DNA of 6,285 nucleotides from Bdellovibrio sp. (GTDB lineage: Bacteria; Bdellovibrionota; Bdellovibrionia; Bdellovibrionales; Bdellovibrionaceae). The DNA lies in assembly GCA_017745015.1 (NCBI GenBank), contig JAGIAF010000077.1, positions 1-6,285 of the forward strand, written 5' to 3'. Positions 1 through 5,670 of the stretch are shown in pieces (position 1 is the first letter of the stretch; every line of letters starts with the position of its first letter). The translations under genes were made by a program, and so were the position numbers. The notes under the pieces were generated by a model. The model was not told the DNA's origin. It was given only the letters and a program-made list of their open reading frames with translations, and ran no database searches.

Positions 1-286
1 GACGTACTAGGTCCGCACCCGGATCGCAGAAGCCTGGAGTCCCACAATCAGTAACCAAGGCGACCATTTTATCTTGGCAAAGAGGAACAAGAGCCGCTTT
101 GTCTTCAGGTTTTGAATGTTCGTCTAAAATTTCATAGGTCTTACCGCTGATACCATGAACGCGAAGAAGCTTGGAGGCTTCCTTCGTGCTTTCGCAAATC
201 ACCACATCGCAATCCTTTAGAACTTGCAAAGCACGTAAAGAGATTTCACTGATATCACCGATCGGAGTCGCAACAAGATAAAGCAT
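1..286 (-). CDS. rsmI: RsmI-like SAM-dependent methyltransferase, N-terminal part (runs off left edge)
   Basis: The visible 95 codons begin at the ATG at 286-284 and read MLYLVATPIGDISEISLRAL, the classic start of the tetrapyrrole-methylase-fold enzymes of the RsmI group. RsmI 2'-O-methylates C1402 of 16S rRNA in the cytoplasm. Further landmarks are a CESTKEASKLL stretch (residues 31-41), where RsmI usually has an EDTRxTxxLL-like motif, and TDCGTPGFCDPG (79-90), where SDAGTPGISDPG is usual; this glycine-rich loop binds SAM. The start codon directly abuts the TAG stop of the upstream HAD gene. An AAGGGA Shine-Dalgarno-like site sits 7 bases upstream inside that gene, so the two are probably co-transcribed and translationally coupled. 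The family is clear. Because several family-typical residues differ, it could be a divergent RsmI paralogue with another substrate. The C-terminal half is outside the window. Confidence 0.8.
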   Translation of the reverse strand, partial: MLYLVATPIGDISEISLRALQVLKDCDVVICESTKEASKLLRVHGISGKTYEILDEHSKPEDKAALVPLCQDKMVALVTDCGTPGFCDPGADLVR

Positions 287-1015
287 CTAAGATCCCTTTT
301 GGTTCAAAACGAAATTTATAATACGCGGAAGATCGGGTGGTGGCTCCGCTTTACCCGAGTGAGTGCTCTCAAAAAAGATGCTCTCAACATCCGGACACTT
401 TTTACCCATTAGATGTAAAATCACCGGTTCGTTATCGAAGAAATAAATTTTTTGATAACCCTTTTTTTGCGCCGCCAAGAACCAATCGGTTTTGAATTCG
501 GCATCGTCCATGCTCTTTTCGGGTTTCAAAATGAGCTCGGCCTTGTCGTTCAATGGCAAGTTCCATTGTTTAATCTCTTCCAAGGTTCCCGGTCCCATGC
601 GAAATACATCGCGACCTGTAAGATAAGCAACGTCGCCACCGGCGTTTGCCACGGCATGGACATAATCAATGGCGCCTTCATTCGGCAGATCATATTTTAA
701 ATATTCATTAGAAAAGAAGTTATGGCGCCAAAACAAAGCCACGGCTTCTTGAAACTCAGGATGATGACCATCGAGACCGGCTCGTTGAAGAGCGTTGGTG
801 ATGCCCCAGTCCGTATGATGTGTGCGAATGTCTTTGAACTGAGCGACCTGTTCAGGAAAACGCGCTTGGTTTTCTGGAAGAGCTGCGAAGTCGAGAAGAA
901 TTCGTTCAATGCGCGGGCTGACATCAAATAAGGTCGAGTCCAAGTCGAACACTACGAGGCACTTTTTTCCCTCGGAAACGAGGGTCTGAATATTGACAAG
1001 GATTTGATCGATCAT
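287..1015 (-). CDS. HAD-superfamily hydrolase (phosphatase-like)
   Basis: This 242-residue protein has no signal peptide and is probably cytoplasmic. The four HAD motifs are visible: motif I FDLDST (nucleophile D24, acid/base D26, T28), motif II in YLTGRD (T133), a motif III lysine (K164 or K175), and motif IV FFDNEP (D194, N195). An insert of roughly 80 residues between motif I and the region before motif II looks like a helical C1-type cap. HAD enzymes of this kind usually hydrolyse small phosphate esters through an aspartyl-phosphate; the substrate cannot be told from sequence. I chose the ATG at 1015 over an in-frame TTG three codons upstream (1024-1022), because it is a standard start and lies right after a good promoter. 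No clear Shine-Dalgarno precedes either start, consistent with a leaderless transcript. The gene abuts the RsmI-like gene and is divergent from phnD. Confidence 0.85.
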   Translation of the reverse strand: MIDQILVNIQTLVSEGKKCLVVFDLDSTLFDVSPRIERILLDFAALPENQARFPEQVAQFKDIRTHHTDWGITNALQRAGLDGHHPEFQEAVALFWRHNFFSNEYLKYDLPNEGAIDYVHAVANAGGDVAYLTGRDVFRMGPGTLEEIKQWNLPLNDKAELILKPEKSMDDAEFKTDWFLAAQKKGYQKIYFFDNEPVILHLMGKKCPDVESIFFESTHSGKAEPPPDLPRIINFVLNQKGS

Positions 1016-1022
1016 CAGGGTC

Positions 1023-1051
1023 AATATAGCCGATCATGGGCTGTACATCAA
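1023..1051 (-). promoter_or_regulatory. Predicted sigma70-type promoter for the HAD/RsmI-like operon
   Basis: On the minus strand TTGATG (1051-1046) is followed after exactly 17 bases by TATATT (1028-1023). These match the -35 and -10 consensus at 4/6 and 5/6. The -35 lies inside the left arm of the palindromic element and the -10 just outside it. A start about 7 bases past the -10 would fall at about 1016-1015, on the ATG itself, predicting a leaderless mRNA. This is a prediction from hexamers and spacing only. Confidence 0.5.
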
Positions 1052-1135
1052 TTTTTTCTGCGTTACTTGTCGTCGCGGTACAAGGTGTACAGCGTCCTCC
1101 TCGCGCCTAGTTAAAATTGATGTACAGCCCATGAT
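1033..1135. repeat. 103-bp palindromic element with perfect 23-bp inverted repeats and an inner hairpin
   Basis: The left arm (1033-1055, beginning ATCATGGGCTGTACATC) is the exact reverse complement of the right arm (1113-1135), with 57 bases between. Inside is a second dyad at 1074-1094: CGC-G-GTACA, loop AGG, TGTAC-A-GCG, eight pairs with one mismatch. TGTACA occurs in both arms and once inside, and TGTACAGC is repeated directly at 1086-1093 and 1121-1128. The element fills nearly the whole divergent intergenic space and has no ORF of note. No clear target-site duplication is visible. A terminator role is unlikely because it lies upstream of both flanking genes. The form suggests a dispersed palindromic (REP- or MITE-like) repeat or an inserted regulatory element; the copy number cannot be judged from one window. 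Confidence 0.85.
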
Positions 1136-1149
1136 ACCCTTTCTATAAT
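1121..1149 (+). promoter_or_regulatory. Predicted sigma70-type promoter for the phnDCE-thioesterase operon
   Basis: A perfect TATAAT -10 box lies at 1144-1149. TGTACA at 1121-1126 is 17 bases upstream and matches the -35 consensus at 4/6; it is part of the right arm of the palindromic element. Predicted transcription starts at about 1156, giving a leader of only about 12 bases that begins at the GGAGG ribosome site (1156-1160). The -10 call is strong, the -35 moderate. Confidence 0.6.
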
Positions 1150-1167
1150 GATTTTGGAGGTTTCATC

Positions 1168-2061
1168 ATGAAACGAATTTTAATTGGGGCTCTTGCGATG
1201 AGTGTCTTGGCCCTTGCTGGTTGTCAGTTCAAAAAGCCTGCTTTAGGCACAGCTGAAAATCCAATTAAGTTTCACTTGGTTCCTTCTGTTGAAGCCAAGG
1301 TCATGGCCGACAACTCCAAAGTCCTTAAAGAGTATTTGGAGAAGAATACTCCCTATAAGTTTCAGATCACCATTCCTCAATCCTTCGTAGCCGTGGTGGA
1401 GTCTTTTGGTACGAATCGCGCCGATGTGGCGGCGGTGAACACCTATGGCTATTTTATGGCGCACAAATCCTATGGCGTGGAAGCGCGCCTGACGGTGATT
1501 CGTTATGGTTCCAGTACTTACCAATCGCAATTCCTGGCGCGCAGTGATCGCGGGATCAAGTCTTTGAAAGACTTCGCCGGTAAGAAAATGGCCTTCGTTG
1601 ATCCCGCATCGATGTCGGGCTATTTGCTGCCGATGAAAACTCTTAAAGATAAAAAGATTGAGCCCAAGCAGACGGTATTTGCGATGAATCACGATGCAGT
1701 GGTGTCGATGATCTATCAGGGCCAAGTCGATGGGGGAGCTACTTATTATTCTCCACCACAAGACGGAAAAATCGAAGATGCTCGTCGTCTTGTGAAATTG
1801 CAGTATCCGGATGTGGAAAAGAAAGTTCAAATCGTGGAACTGTCGGAGCCAATTCCCAACGATCCTATTGTCTTCAGAAAAGATATGCCGGAAGAAATAA
1901 AGGAAAAGATCGTAGACACTCTTTTGCAGTTTGTAGCAACTCCCGAAGGACGTAAGTCTTTGGATTTGATGTTAGGCGCAACAAATCTTAAAAAGGCCAG
2001 CGATGCGGATTATGATTCCGTTCGGGAGATGTTAAAGCAAATGCGTCCGGAGGAAAAATAG
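1168..2061 (+). CDS. phnD: Phosphonate/phosphite-type ABC transporter substrate-binding lipoprotein (PhnD family)
   Basis: This 297-residue protein starts with a lipoprotein signal peptide: MKR, a hydrophobic stretch, and the lipobox LAGC with acylated Cys19, so it is expected to be membrane-anchored and periplasm-facing. PhnD-family landmarks follow: the IKFHLVPS first strand (33-40), YGSSTYQSQFLAR (113-125), SLKDFAGKKMAFVDPASMSGYLLP (start 132), NHDAVV (174-179), QVDGGATY (186-193) and IPNDPIVF (229-236). The serine-rich YGSSTY and SMSG turns correspond to the oxyanion-binding sites of this family, which captures phosphonates, phosphite or similar anions for PhnCE. A GGAGG site 7 bases upstream (1156-1160) supports the ATG. 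Its TAG overlaps the GTG start of phnC by one base. Substrate identity is not determined; the family assignment is secure. Confidence 0.93.
   Translation: MKRILIGALAMSVLALAGCQFKKPALGTAENPIKFHLVPSVEAKVMADNSKVLKEYLEKNTPYKFQITIPQSFVAVVESFGTNRADVAAVNTYGYFMAHKSYGVEARLTVIRYGSSTYQSQFLARSDRGIKSLKDFAGKKMAFVDPASMSGYLLPMKTLKDKKIEPKQTVFAMNHDAVVSMIYQGQVDGGATYYSPPQDGKIEDARRLVKLQYPDVEKKVQIVELSEPIPNDPIVFRKDMPEEIKEKIVDTLLQFVATPEGRKSLDLMLGATNLKKASDADYDSVREMLKQMRPEEK
2049..2053 (+). promoter_or_regulatory. Ribosome binding site that decides the GTG start of phnC
   Basis: GGAGG lies 7 bases before the GTG at 2061, inside the last codons of phnD. It supports the non-ATG start and the one-base stop/start overlap, a layout typical of translational coupling. 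Confidence 0.8.
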
Positions 2062-2840
2062 TGTCGACTCCGTTCTTATCCGTAAAAAACTTGAGCAAAA
2101 CATACCCCAACGGAGTGCAAGCACTGCGCGGAGTAAGTTTTGATGTCAATCCCGGCGAATTCCTCGTGGTCATCGGACTGAGTGGCTCAGGTAAATCCAC
2201 ATTGATGCGTTGTTTGAATCGTCTCCAAGATCCCACTGCAGGTGAAATATTCTTCGAAGGTCATGACATCGGTAAACTCAAGTCCGGGGAAGAGATACGA
2301 GCGCTTCGTCGGAAAATGGGCATGATCTTTCAGCATTTCAATTTGATTCCACGTCAGAGTGTTTTAAAAAATGTCTTGATGGGAAAGCTGGGCCAAAAGA
2401 AAACAGCCGCCAGCATTTTTGGATTGTTCACCGATACCGAAAAATCTGAAGCTTTGAGCAATCTAAAACTCGTGGGAATCGCCGATAAAGCAAGCCTTCG
2501 CGCGGACTCCTTGTCGGGCGGACAAAAGCAACGTGTGGCCATTGCTCGGGCCCTGACACAAAAGCCAGCACTCTTGCTTGCTGATGAACCGGTGGCCTCT
2601 TTGGATCCGGCAACTTGTCATGTTGTGATGGATTATCTTAAGAAGGTAAATCAAGAACTTGGAATTACAGTGATCGCCAACTTGCATTTCCTTTCTTTGG
2701 TGCGTAAGTACGCCACCCGCGTGATCGCATTGAAAGATGGCGAAATCGTTTTCACCGGCAAACCGGAAGAGATCACTCAAGAATGGTTCCAGAAGATCTA
2801 CGGGGAGGGCACTCAAGATGTTGCGCCGGACGTTCTTTGA
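2061..2840 (+). CDS. phnC: Phosphonate-type ABC transporter ATP-binding protein (PhnC family)
   Basis: This 259-residue cytoplasmic ATPase has a complete set of ABC motifs: Walker A GLSGSGKST (39-47), Q-loop Gln91 in FQHFNL, signature LSGGQKQR (151-158), Walker B LLLADEP (171-177, catalytic Glu176), D-loop SLD (180-182) and switch His209 in ANLHFLSL. The NRLQDPTAGEI stretch and the segment between Q-loop and signature (GQKKTAASIFGLFT) are characteristic of the PhnC branch of importers. The length is normal. It should dimerise and power uptake through PhnE with ligand delivered by PhnD. It starts with GTG, overlapping the phnD stop by one base, and its last 23 bases overlap the start of phnE. 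All three should be made from one mRNA. Confidence 0.94.
   Translation: MSTPFLSVKNLSKTYPNGVQALRGVSFDVNPGEFLVVIGLSGSGKSTLMRCLNRLQDPTAGEIFFEGHDIGKLKSGEEIRALRRKMGMIFQHFNLIPRQSVLKNVLMGKLGQKKTAASIFGLFTDTEKSEALSNLKLVGIADKASLRADSLSGGQKQRVAIARALTQKPALLLADEPVASLDPATCHVVMDYLKKVNQELGITVIANLHFLSLVRKYATRVIALKDGEIVFTGKPEEITQEWFQKIYGEGTQDVAPDVL
2802..2809 (+). promoter_or_regulatory. Ribosome binding site that decides the phnE start
   Basis: GGGGAGGG lies 8 bases before the ATG at 2818. It identifies this ATG as the start, rather than an in-frame upstream ATG at 2737 whose 27 extra codons would merely overlap phnC. Confidence 0.8.
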
Positions 2841-3825
2841 TGCTTTCTGTTTCGCCTTCTTGCTTTGTGCAGGGGTGGTGGCGGTATTTGTTTCCGCAGA
2901 GGAACAATTGCTGAATCTAATTCAAGACTTGGTGGTGGTACTTGTGGCCCTGGCCGTGGGTGCGGGAATCAGTTTGCTGTTTAAAAAGTTCAAAATCAGA
3001 ACCTTAGGTTCAGTTCTTTTTGATCTTCCGACAAGCGAGCAGGGGCATCCGTGGTATCGGAGTTTCTGGGGATGGCAGCTGATCGTGTTGCTGGTAGTGT
3101 CTTTCGCCGTTGCTTTAGCCAAGACTGAATTTTCATTTGTCGAACTTTTGGATCAAAATGGCTTCGCCGGGGCGGTACGCTTATTTAAAGGACTTTTCAA
3201 TCCCAATTGGGAAGTGCTCCCACGAGCGGTGCTGAATATTATTGAAACCATCTTCATGGCATTCTTGGCGACTAGTATCGCGATCCCCTTTGCCTTCGTC
3301 CTAAGTTTCTTCTGCGCAAAGAACATCATGCGCGGAACGGTGGGCTATATGGTTTATTTAATTCTGCGAACTATTTTGAATGTCACGCGCTCCATCGAAG
3401 CCTTGATCTGGGCGATTATTTTTTCTGTTTGGGTGGGCATTGGGCCGTTTGCAGGAATGCTCGCGCTGATGATTCATTCTGTGGCCTCCTTAGCAAAACA
3501 GTATTCTGAAATGGTCGAGTCTGTTGAAGAAGGTCCCATTGAGGCTATCGAATCCACTGGAGCCAATAAACTCCAAACGATTTGGTATGCGATTGTTCCT
3601 CAGGTGGTTTTGCCTTATATTTCATTTACGGTCTATCGCTGGGATATCAACGTGCGTATGGCAACAGTGATCGGTCTTGTCGGCGGTGGTGGTATTGGTA
3701 CGATGTTGATTCAGTATCAAGGCCAAGCAATGTGGCGCGAAGTCGGTTGCATCATCGTGGTGATTGCAGTGGTCGTATGGGCACTCGATCTTGCATCGGC
3801 CCATATCCGTGAAGCTCTGAAGTGA
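2818..3825 (+). CDS. phnE: Phosphonate-type ABC transporter permease (PhnE family) with extended N-terminus
   Basis: This 335-residue inner-membrane protein has roughly eight hydrophobic segments. The C-terminal part is typical PhnE: FNPNWEVLPRAVLNIIET (start 127), NVTRSIEALIWAIIFSVW (start 188) and the EAA coupling loop EAIESTGANKLQTIWYAIVP (242-261, with E242, A243, G248), which docks on the ATPase. The glycine-rich LVGGGGIGTML (287-297) is also family-typical. The family is usually about 260-280 residues. Here about 60-70 residues are added at the front, forming two predicted membrane segments (about 8-26 and 33-55) and a short basic-then-polar linker before the core. The start is the ATG at 2818, set by its strong ribosome site, overlapping phnC by 23 bases. 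Seven bases separate its stop from the thioesterase ATG. Confidence 0.92.
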   Translation: MLRRTFFDAFCFAFLLCAGVVAVFVSAEEQLLNLIQDLVVVLVALAVGAGISLLFKKFKIRTLGSVLFDLPTSEQGHPWYRSFWGWQLIVLLVVSFAVALAKTEFSFVELLDQNGFAGAVRLFKGLFNPNWEVLPRAVLNIIETIFMAFLATSIAIPFAFVLSFFCAKNIMRGTVGYMVYLILRTILNVTRSIEALIWAIIFSVWVGIGPFAGMLALMIHSVASLAKQYSEMVESVEEGPIEAIESTGANKLQTIWYAIVPQVVLPYISFTVYRWDINVRMATVIGLVGGGGIGTMLIQYQGQAMWREVGCIIVVIAVVVWALDLASAHIREALK

Positions 3826-3832
3826 GGTATGT

Positions 3833-4237
3833 ATGAGCGAGGTCAGTGTTTATCCAGTTACTATTCGTGAACATCATGTCGATTCTTATGGTCACGTGAA
3901 CAATGCAACTTACTTGGCACTCTATGAAGAAGCTCGCTGGGAATTGATCACACCCCGCGGTTACGGCTTCGCCGATATTCATCGCTTGAAGCAAGGTCCG
4001 GTCATCCTTGAGGTGAATATCAAGTTCCTTAAAGAAATCCGTCTGCGCGAAAACATCACCATCACAACAGAGATGATGGACTATAACGGTAAGATTGCCC
4101 ACATGATGCAAAAGATGGTGAAAGCGGATGGCACTGTTGCCAGCGAAGCTATTTTCACTTTTGGATTATTCGATATGAAAGAGCGTAAGCTTGTCTTGCC
4201 GACTCCCGAATGGAAAAAAGCCATCGGGATGGAATAG
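3833..4237 (+). CDS. Hotdog-fold acyl-CoA thioesterase (4HBT / YbgC-FadM type)
   Basis: This 134-residue protein has the length and motifs of the 4-hydroxybenzoyl-CoA thioesterase family. The N-terminal block VDSYGHVNNATYLALYEEAR (16-35) contains the family's catalytic Asp17, the GHVNN turn and the Tyr/Glu-rich helix; VNIKFLKEIRLRENITI (start about 61) is the second typical block. Such enzymes hydrolyse acyl-CoA or acyl-ACP thioesters in the cytoplasm, usually as homotetramers; the acyl group cannot be predicted. GAGG at 3824-3827 overlaps the phnE stop and lies 5 bases before the ATG, so the gene is probably the fourth cistron of the transporter operon. A functional link to phosphonate-type import is not obvious; it may simply be co-transcribed. 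It ends two bases from the stop of a convergent gene. Confidence 0.88.
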   Translation: MSEVSVYPVTIREHHVDSYGHVNNATYLALYEEARWELITPRGYGFADIHRLKQGPVILEVNIKFLKEIRLRENITITTEMMDYNGKIAHMMQKMVKADGTVASEAIFTFGLFDMKERKLVLPTPEWKKAIGME

Positions 4238-4239
4238 GT

Positions 4240-4695
4240 CTATTCTGCCAGCAGAATATGATTGTTTGAAATCACCACAGTCGTTACAGGGTTTACCAAT
4301 TCCAAGTGGATATGAGGCTTGTAGGGACTGTGAGTGCCCATTAAAGAATTTCCGTCGATTCTAAATCTTCTTTTTCCATCCGCGCTGACGAAGACACCAC
4401 TGTTGGCTTTTCCAATTTGCGTGTAGGCGTCTCCCAACCATCGTTGTCCAATTTCCATTGCTTCAGCGCCATTCACTACATAGCGGCTGGTATAATTGCC
4501 TTGGGTTTCGATTGTTTCAGTCAAAACATTTGCGATTTTGGCATCAGAGATTGCTTCTTGTGGGGCGGAAATGCTTGAGGTTTTCTCGAAAAGGGCAGTG
4601 TCACATTTGGGAGCCGATTGCGCCCAAACTGACACTCCAAATATAATAATGGCGGTAAAAGCCAATATACGCTTTATGAAAGCGAAATCACTCAT
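4240..4695 (-). CDS. Small secreted protein with a polymorphic-toxin-like C-terminal domain
   Basis: This 151-residue protein begins with a signal peptide: basic residues K8 and R9, a hydrophobic run to about residue 24, and a likely type I cleavage site at VWA|QS (after Ala25). One cysteine (Cys31) follows. The middle (about 32-75) is nondescript and polar. Residues 79-133 contain GQRWLGDAYTQIG, SGVFVSADGKRRFRID, then MGTHSPYKPHIHLEL. From memory this order (QRWLG, a 'V..SADG.RQFR' strand, then G.H......HVHFE) resembles a domain at the C-terminal ends of RHS/polymorphic toxins; candidate functional residues are H122, H128, H130 and E132. Whether it is enzymatic here is unknown. The ATG has a GAGG site 7 bases upstream (4706-4703). 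It lies 41 bases downstream of the hydrolase gene on the same strand, so co-transcription is likely. Confidence 0.75.
   Translation of the reverse strand: MSDFAFIKRILAFTAIIIFGVSVWAQSAPKCDTALFEKTSSISAPQEAISDAKIANVLTETIETQGNYTSRYVVNGAEAMEIGQRWLGDAYTQIGKANSGVFVSADGKRRFRIDGNSLMGTHSPYKPHIHLELVNPVTTVVISNNHILLAE
4241..4258. other. Small AT-rich hairpin at the convergent gene junction
   Basis: TATTCTG (4241-4247) pairs perfectly with CAGAATA (4252-4258) around a CCAG loop. It lies in the last codons of the minus-strand gene, immediately past the stop of the plus-strand thioesterase gene. The position suits a bidirectional transcription end, but no run of T follows on either strand, so an intrinsic terminator is only weakly supported. 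Confidence 0.3.
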
Positions 4696-4736
4696 ATGGA
4701 AACCTCATGCCGGAATGGTTGCCAAACCTATGCCAG

Positions 4737-5609
4737 CTATTTGAGGTGCGCGGTGATAGCCGAACTCATCTCTTCCCAGTGAGCTTCTCCTAAAGTTGCA
4801 GGATCTATAATCAAATGATGGAAAAGAGAAGTGAAGCTGAAGGGACGTTTATGCACGGGATGGATTTTCCACTTCGAAAGTTTTTTTGACTGAATGAAAC
4901 TTTCAATTCCTGTGGGATTGATTAATTCGTCTCGGGGATCGATCAAAACCAGAGTCGGAATATTGGCTTTTTGAGTGGTCTTTTTTTGAATGATTCGAAC
5001 CCCATCAAAGAGCGCATTGAACGCAGAAACGGGTGTGCCGATTGGATTTGCCATATAGGCGCGATTCCCCAAGCCAGGAATGATGGCCCACTGGCGAAGA
5101 CCTCGTAGCAACCGAATCACTTTATTCATTCCACGAATTGCCAAAGCCGGAGAGATCAGCACCATCTTATCATAGTGAACTTCTTTGTGGCTCGCGAGCA
5201 AATCAACCGCGAGCATTCCGCCCAGCGAATAACCTAAGTAGTATAAAGGCTTTCCCAAAGCATCGGCGCGATTGCGAGCTTGGCAGTAAGCACGAAGCAT
5301 ATCGCCTCCCCAAATGGAGTGAGTGACCTCGCGAAAAATCTGCAGATTGCGACTGTGCCCCGAAAGCACCACGTGCAAGACATCAAGGTCGTCTTCTAGA
5401 AGAACGTCCTCCAGGGATTTCATCTTTGCAGGATTTGTATTCAGGCCATGCACGACAATGGCAACGCCGCGAGGAGGCTGCTGAGCCGTCAGGCGCCACA
5501 CTGTTCTGGAGTCGCTCGGGGGCGAAAGTGCCGGGCATTGACCGGCAAATACGTTGAGGCTTGGGAAACAAAGTAGGAATAGTAAGAAACGAATCCAACA
5601 CGTGCTCAT
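4737..5609 (-). CDS. Exported alpha/beta hydrolase (lipase/esterase-like)
   Basis: This 290-residue protein starts with a signal peptide (hydrophobic residues about 6-20, likely cleavage at VFA|GQ after Ala22), so it should act in the periplasm or outside the cell. Alpha/beta-hydrolase landmarks follow: the oxyanion HG dipeptide in VVHGLN (52-57), nucleophile elbow GYSLGG (126-131, Ser128), acid in LIDPRDELI (Asp227 likely, Asp224 possible) and the late histidine in FHHLIID (His264 or His265). This fits a lipase, esterase or monoacylglycerol-lipase-like enzyme; the substrate is not determinable. I chose the ATG at 5609 because AGGA (5621-5618) is 8 bases upstream; a GTG two codons earlier would be too close to it. 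The downstream partner, 41 bases away, is another secreted protein, so the pair probably forms an export-oriented operon. Confidence 0.86.
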   Translation of the reverse strand: MSTCWIRFLLFLLCFPSLNVFAGQCPALSPPSDSRTVWRLTAQQPPRGVAIVVHGLNTNPAKMKSLEDVLLEDDLDVLHVVLSGHSRNLQIFREVTHSIWGGDMLRAYCQARNRADALGKPLYYLGYSLGGMLAVDLLASHKEVHYDKMVLISPALAIRGMNKVIRLLRGLRQWAIIPGLGNRAYMANPIGTPVSAFNALFDGVRIIQKKTTQKANIPTLVLIDPRDELINPTGIESFIQSKKLSKWKIHPVHKRPFSFTSLFHHLIIDPATLGEAHWEEMSSAITAHLK

Positions 5610-5618
5610 GTTCACTAT

Positions 5619-5636
5619 CCTAAGGTAAACCTAAGG
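5619..5636. promoter_or_regulatory. Near-perfect 18-bp palindrome upstream of the hydrolase gene (possible operator)
   Basis: CCTAAGG occurs at 5619-5625 and again at 5630-5636, exactly 11 bases apart. Read as a dyad it is CCTAAGGT-AA-ACCTAAGG, with one mismatch per arm pair. It sits 10-27 bases ahead of the hydrolase ATG and overlaps its ribosome site. The one-helical-turn spacing suits a dimeric regulator, but this is only a candidate. Confidence 0.4.
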
Positions 5637-5670
5637 ACAGTAAACGAAGAGCTCTATGTATTTTGGGAAC

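Noticed and set aside
1022..1024. TTG as the start of the HAD gene
   Set aside because: A standard ATG lies three codons downstream and the TTG overlaps the predicted -10 box, so it would not be in the predicted transcript.
1038..1060. Pho box (PhoB site) upstream of phnD
   Set aside because: CTGTACAT only loosely resembles a half-site, and a second half-site at the right 11-base spacing is absent.
1033..1135. Palindrome as a bidirectional terminator
   Set aside because: It sits upstream of both divergent genes, so neither flanking operon ends there.
1243..1830. A 195-codon minus-strand open frame opposite phnD
   Set aside because: It is fully antisense to a clear PhnD-family gene, its translation is low-complexity in His/Ile/Arg, and it has no recognisable domain.
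2737..2817. A 27-codon upstream extension of phnE
   Set aside because: It lies wholly inside phnC, lacks a ribosome site, and the ATG at 2818 has a strong GGGGAGGG site at the right distance.
5610..5615. GTG start two codons upstream for the alpha/beta hydrolase
   Set aside because: It is only two bases from the AGGA ribosome site, whereas the ATG at 5609 is at a normal 8 bases.
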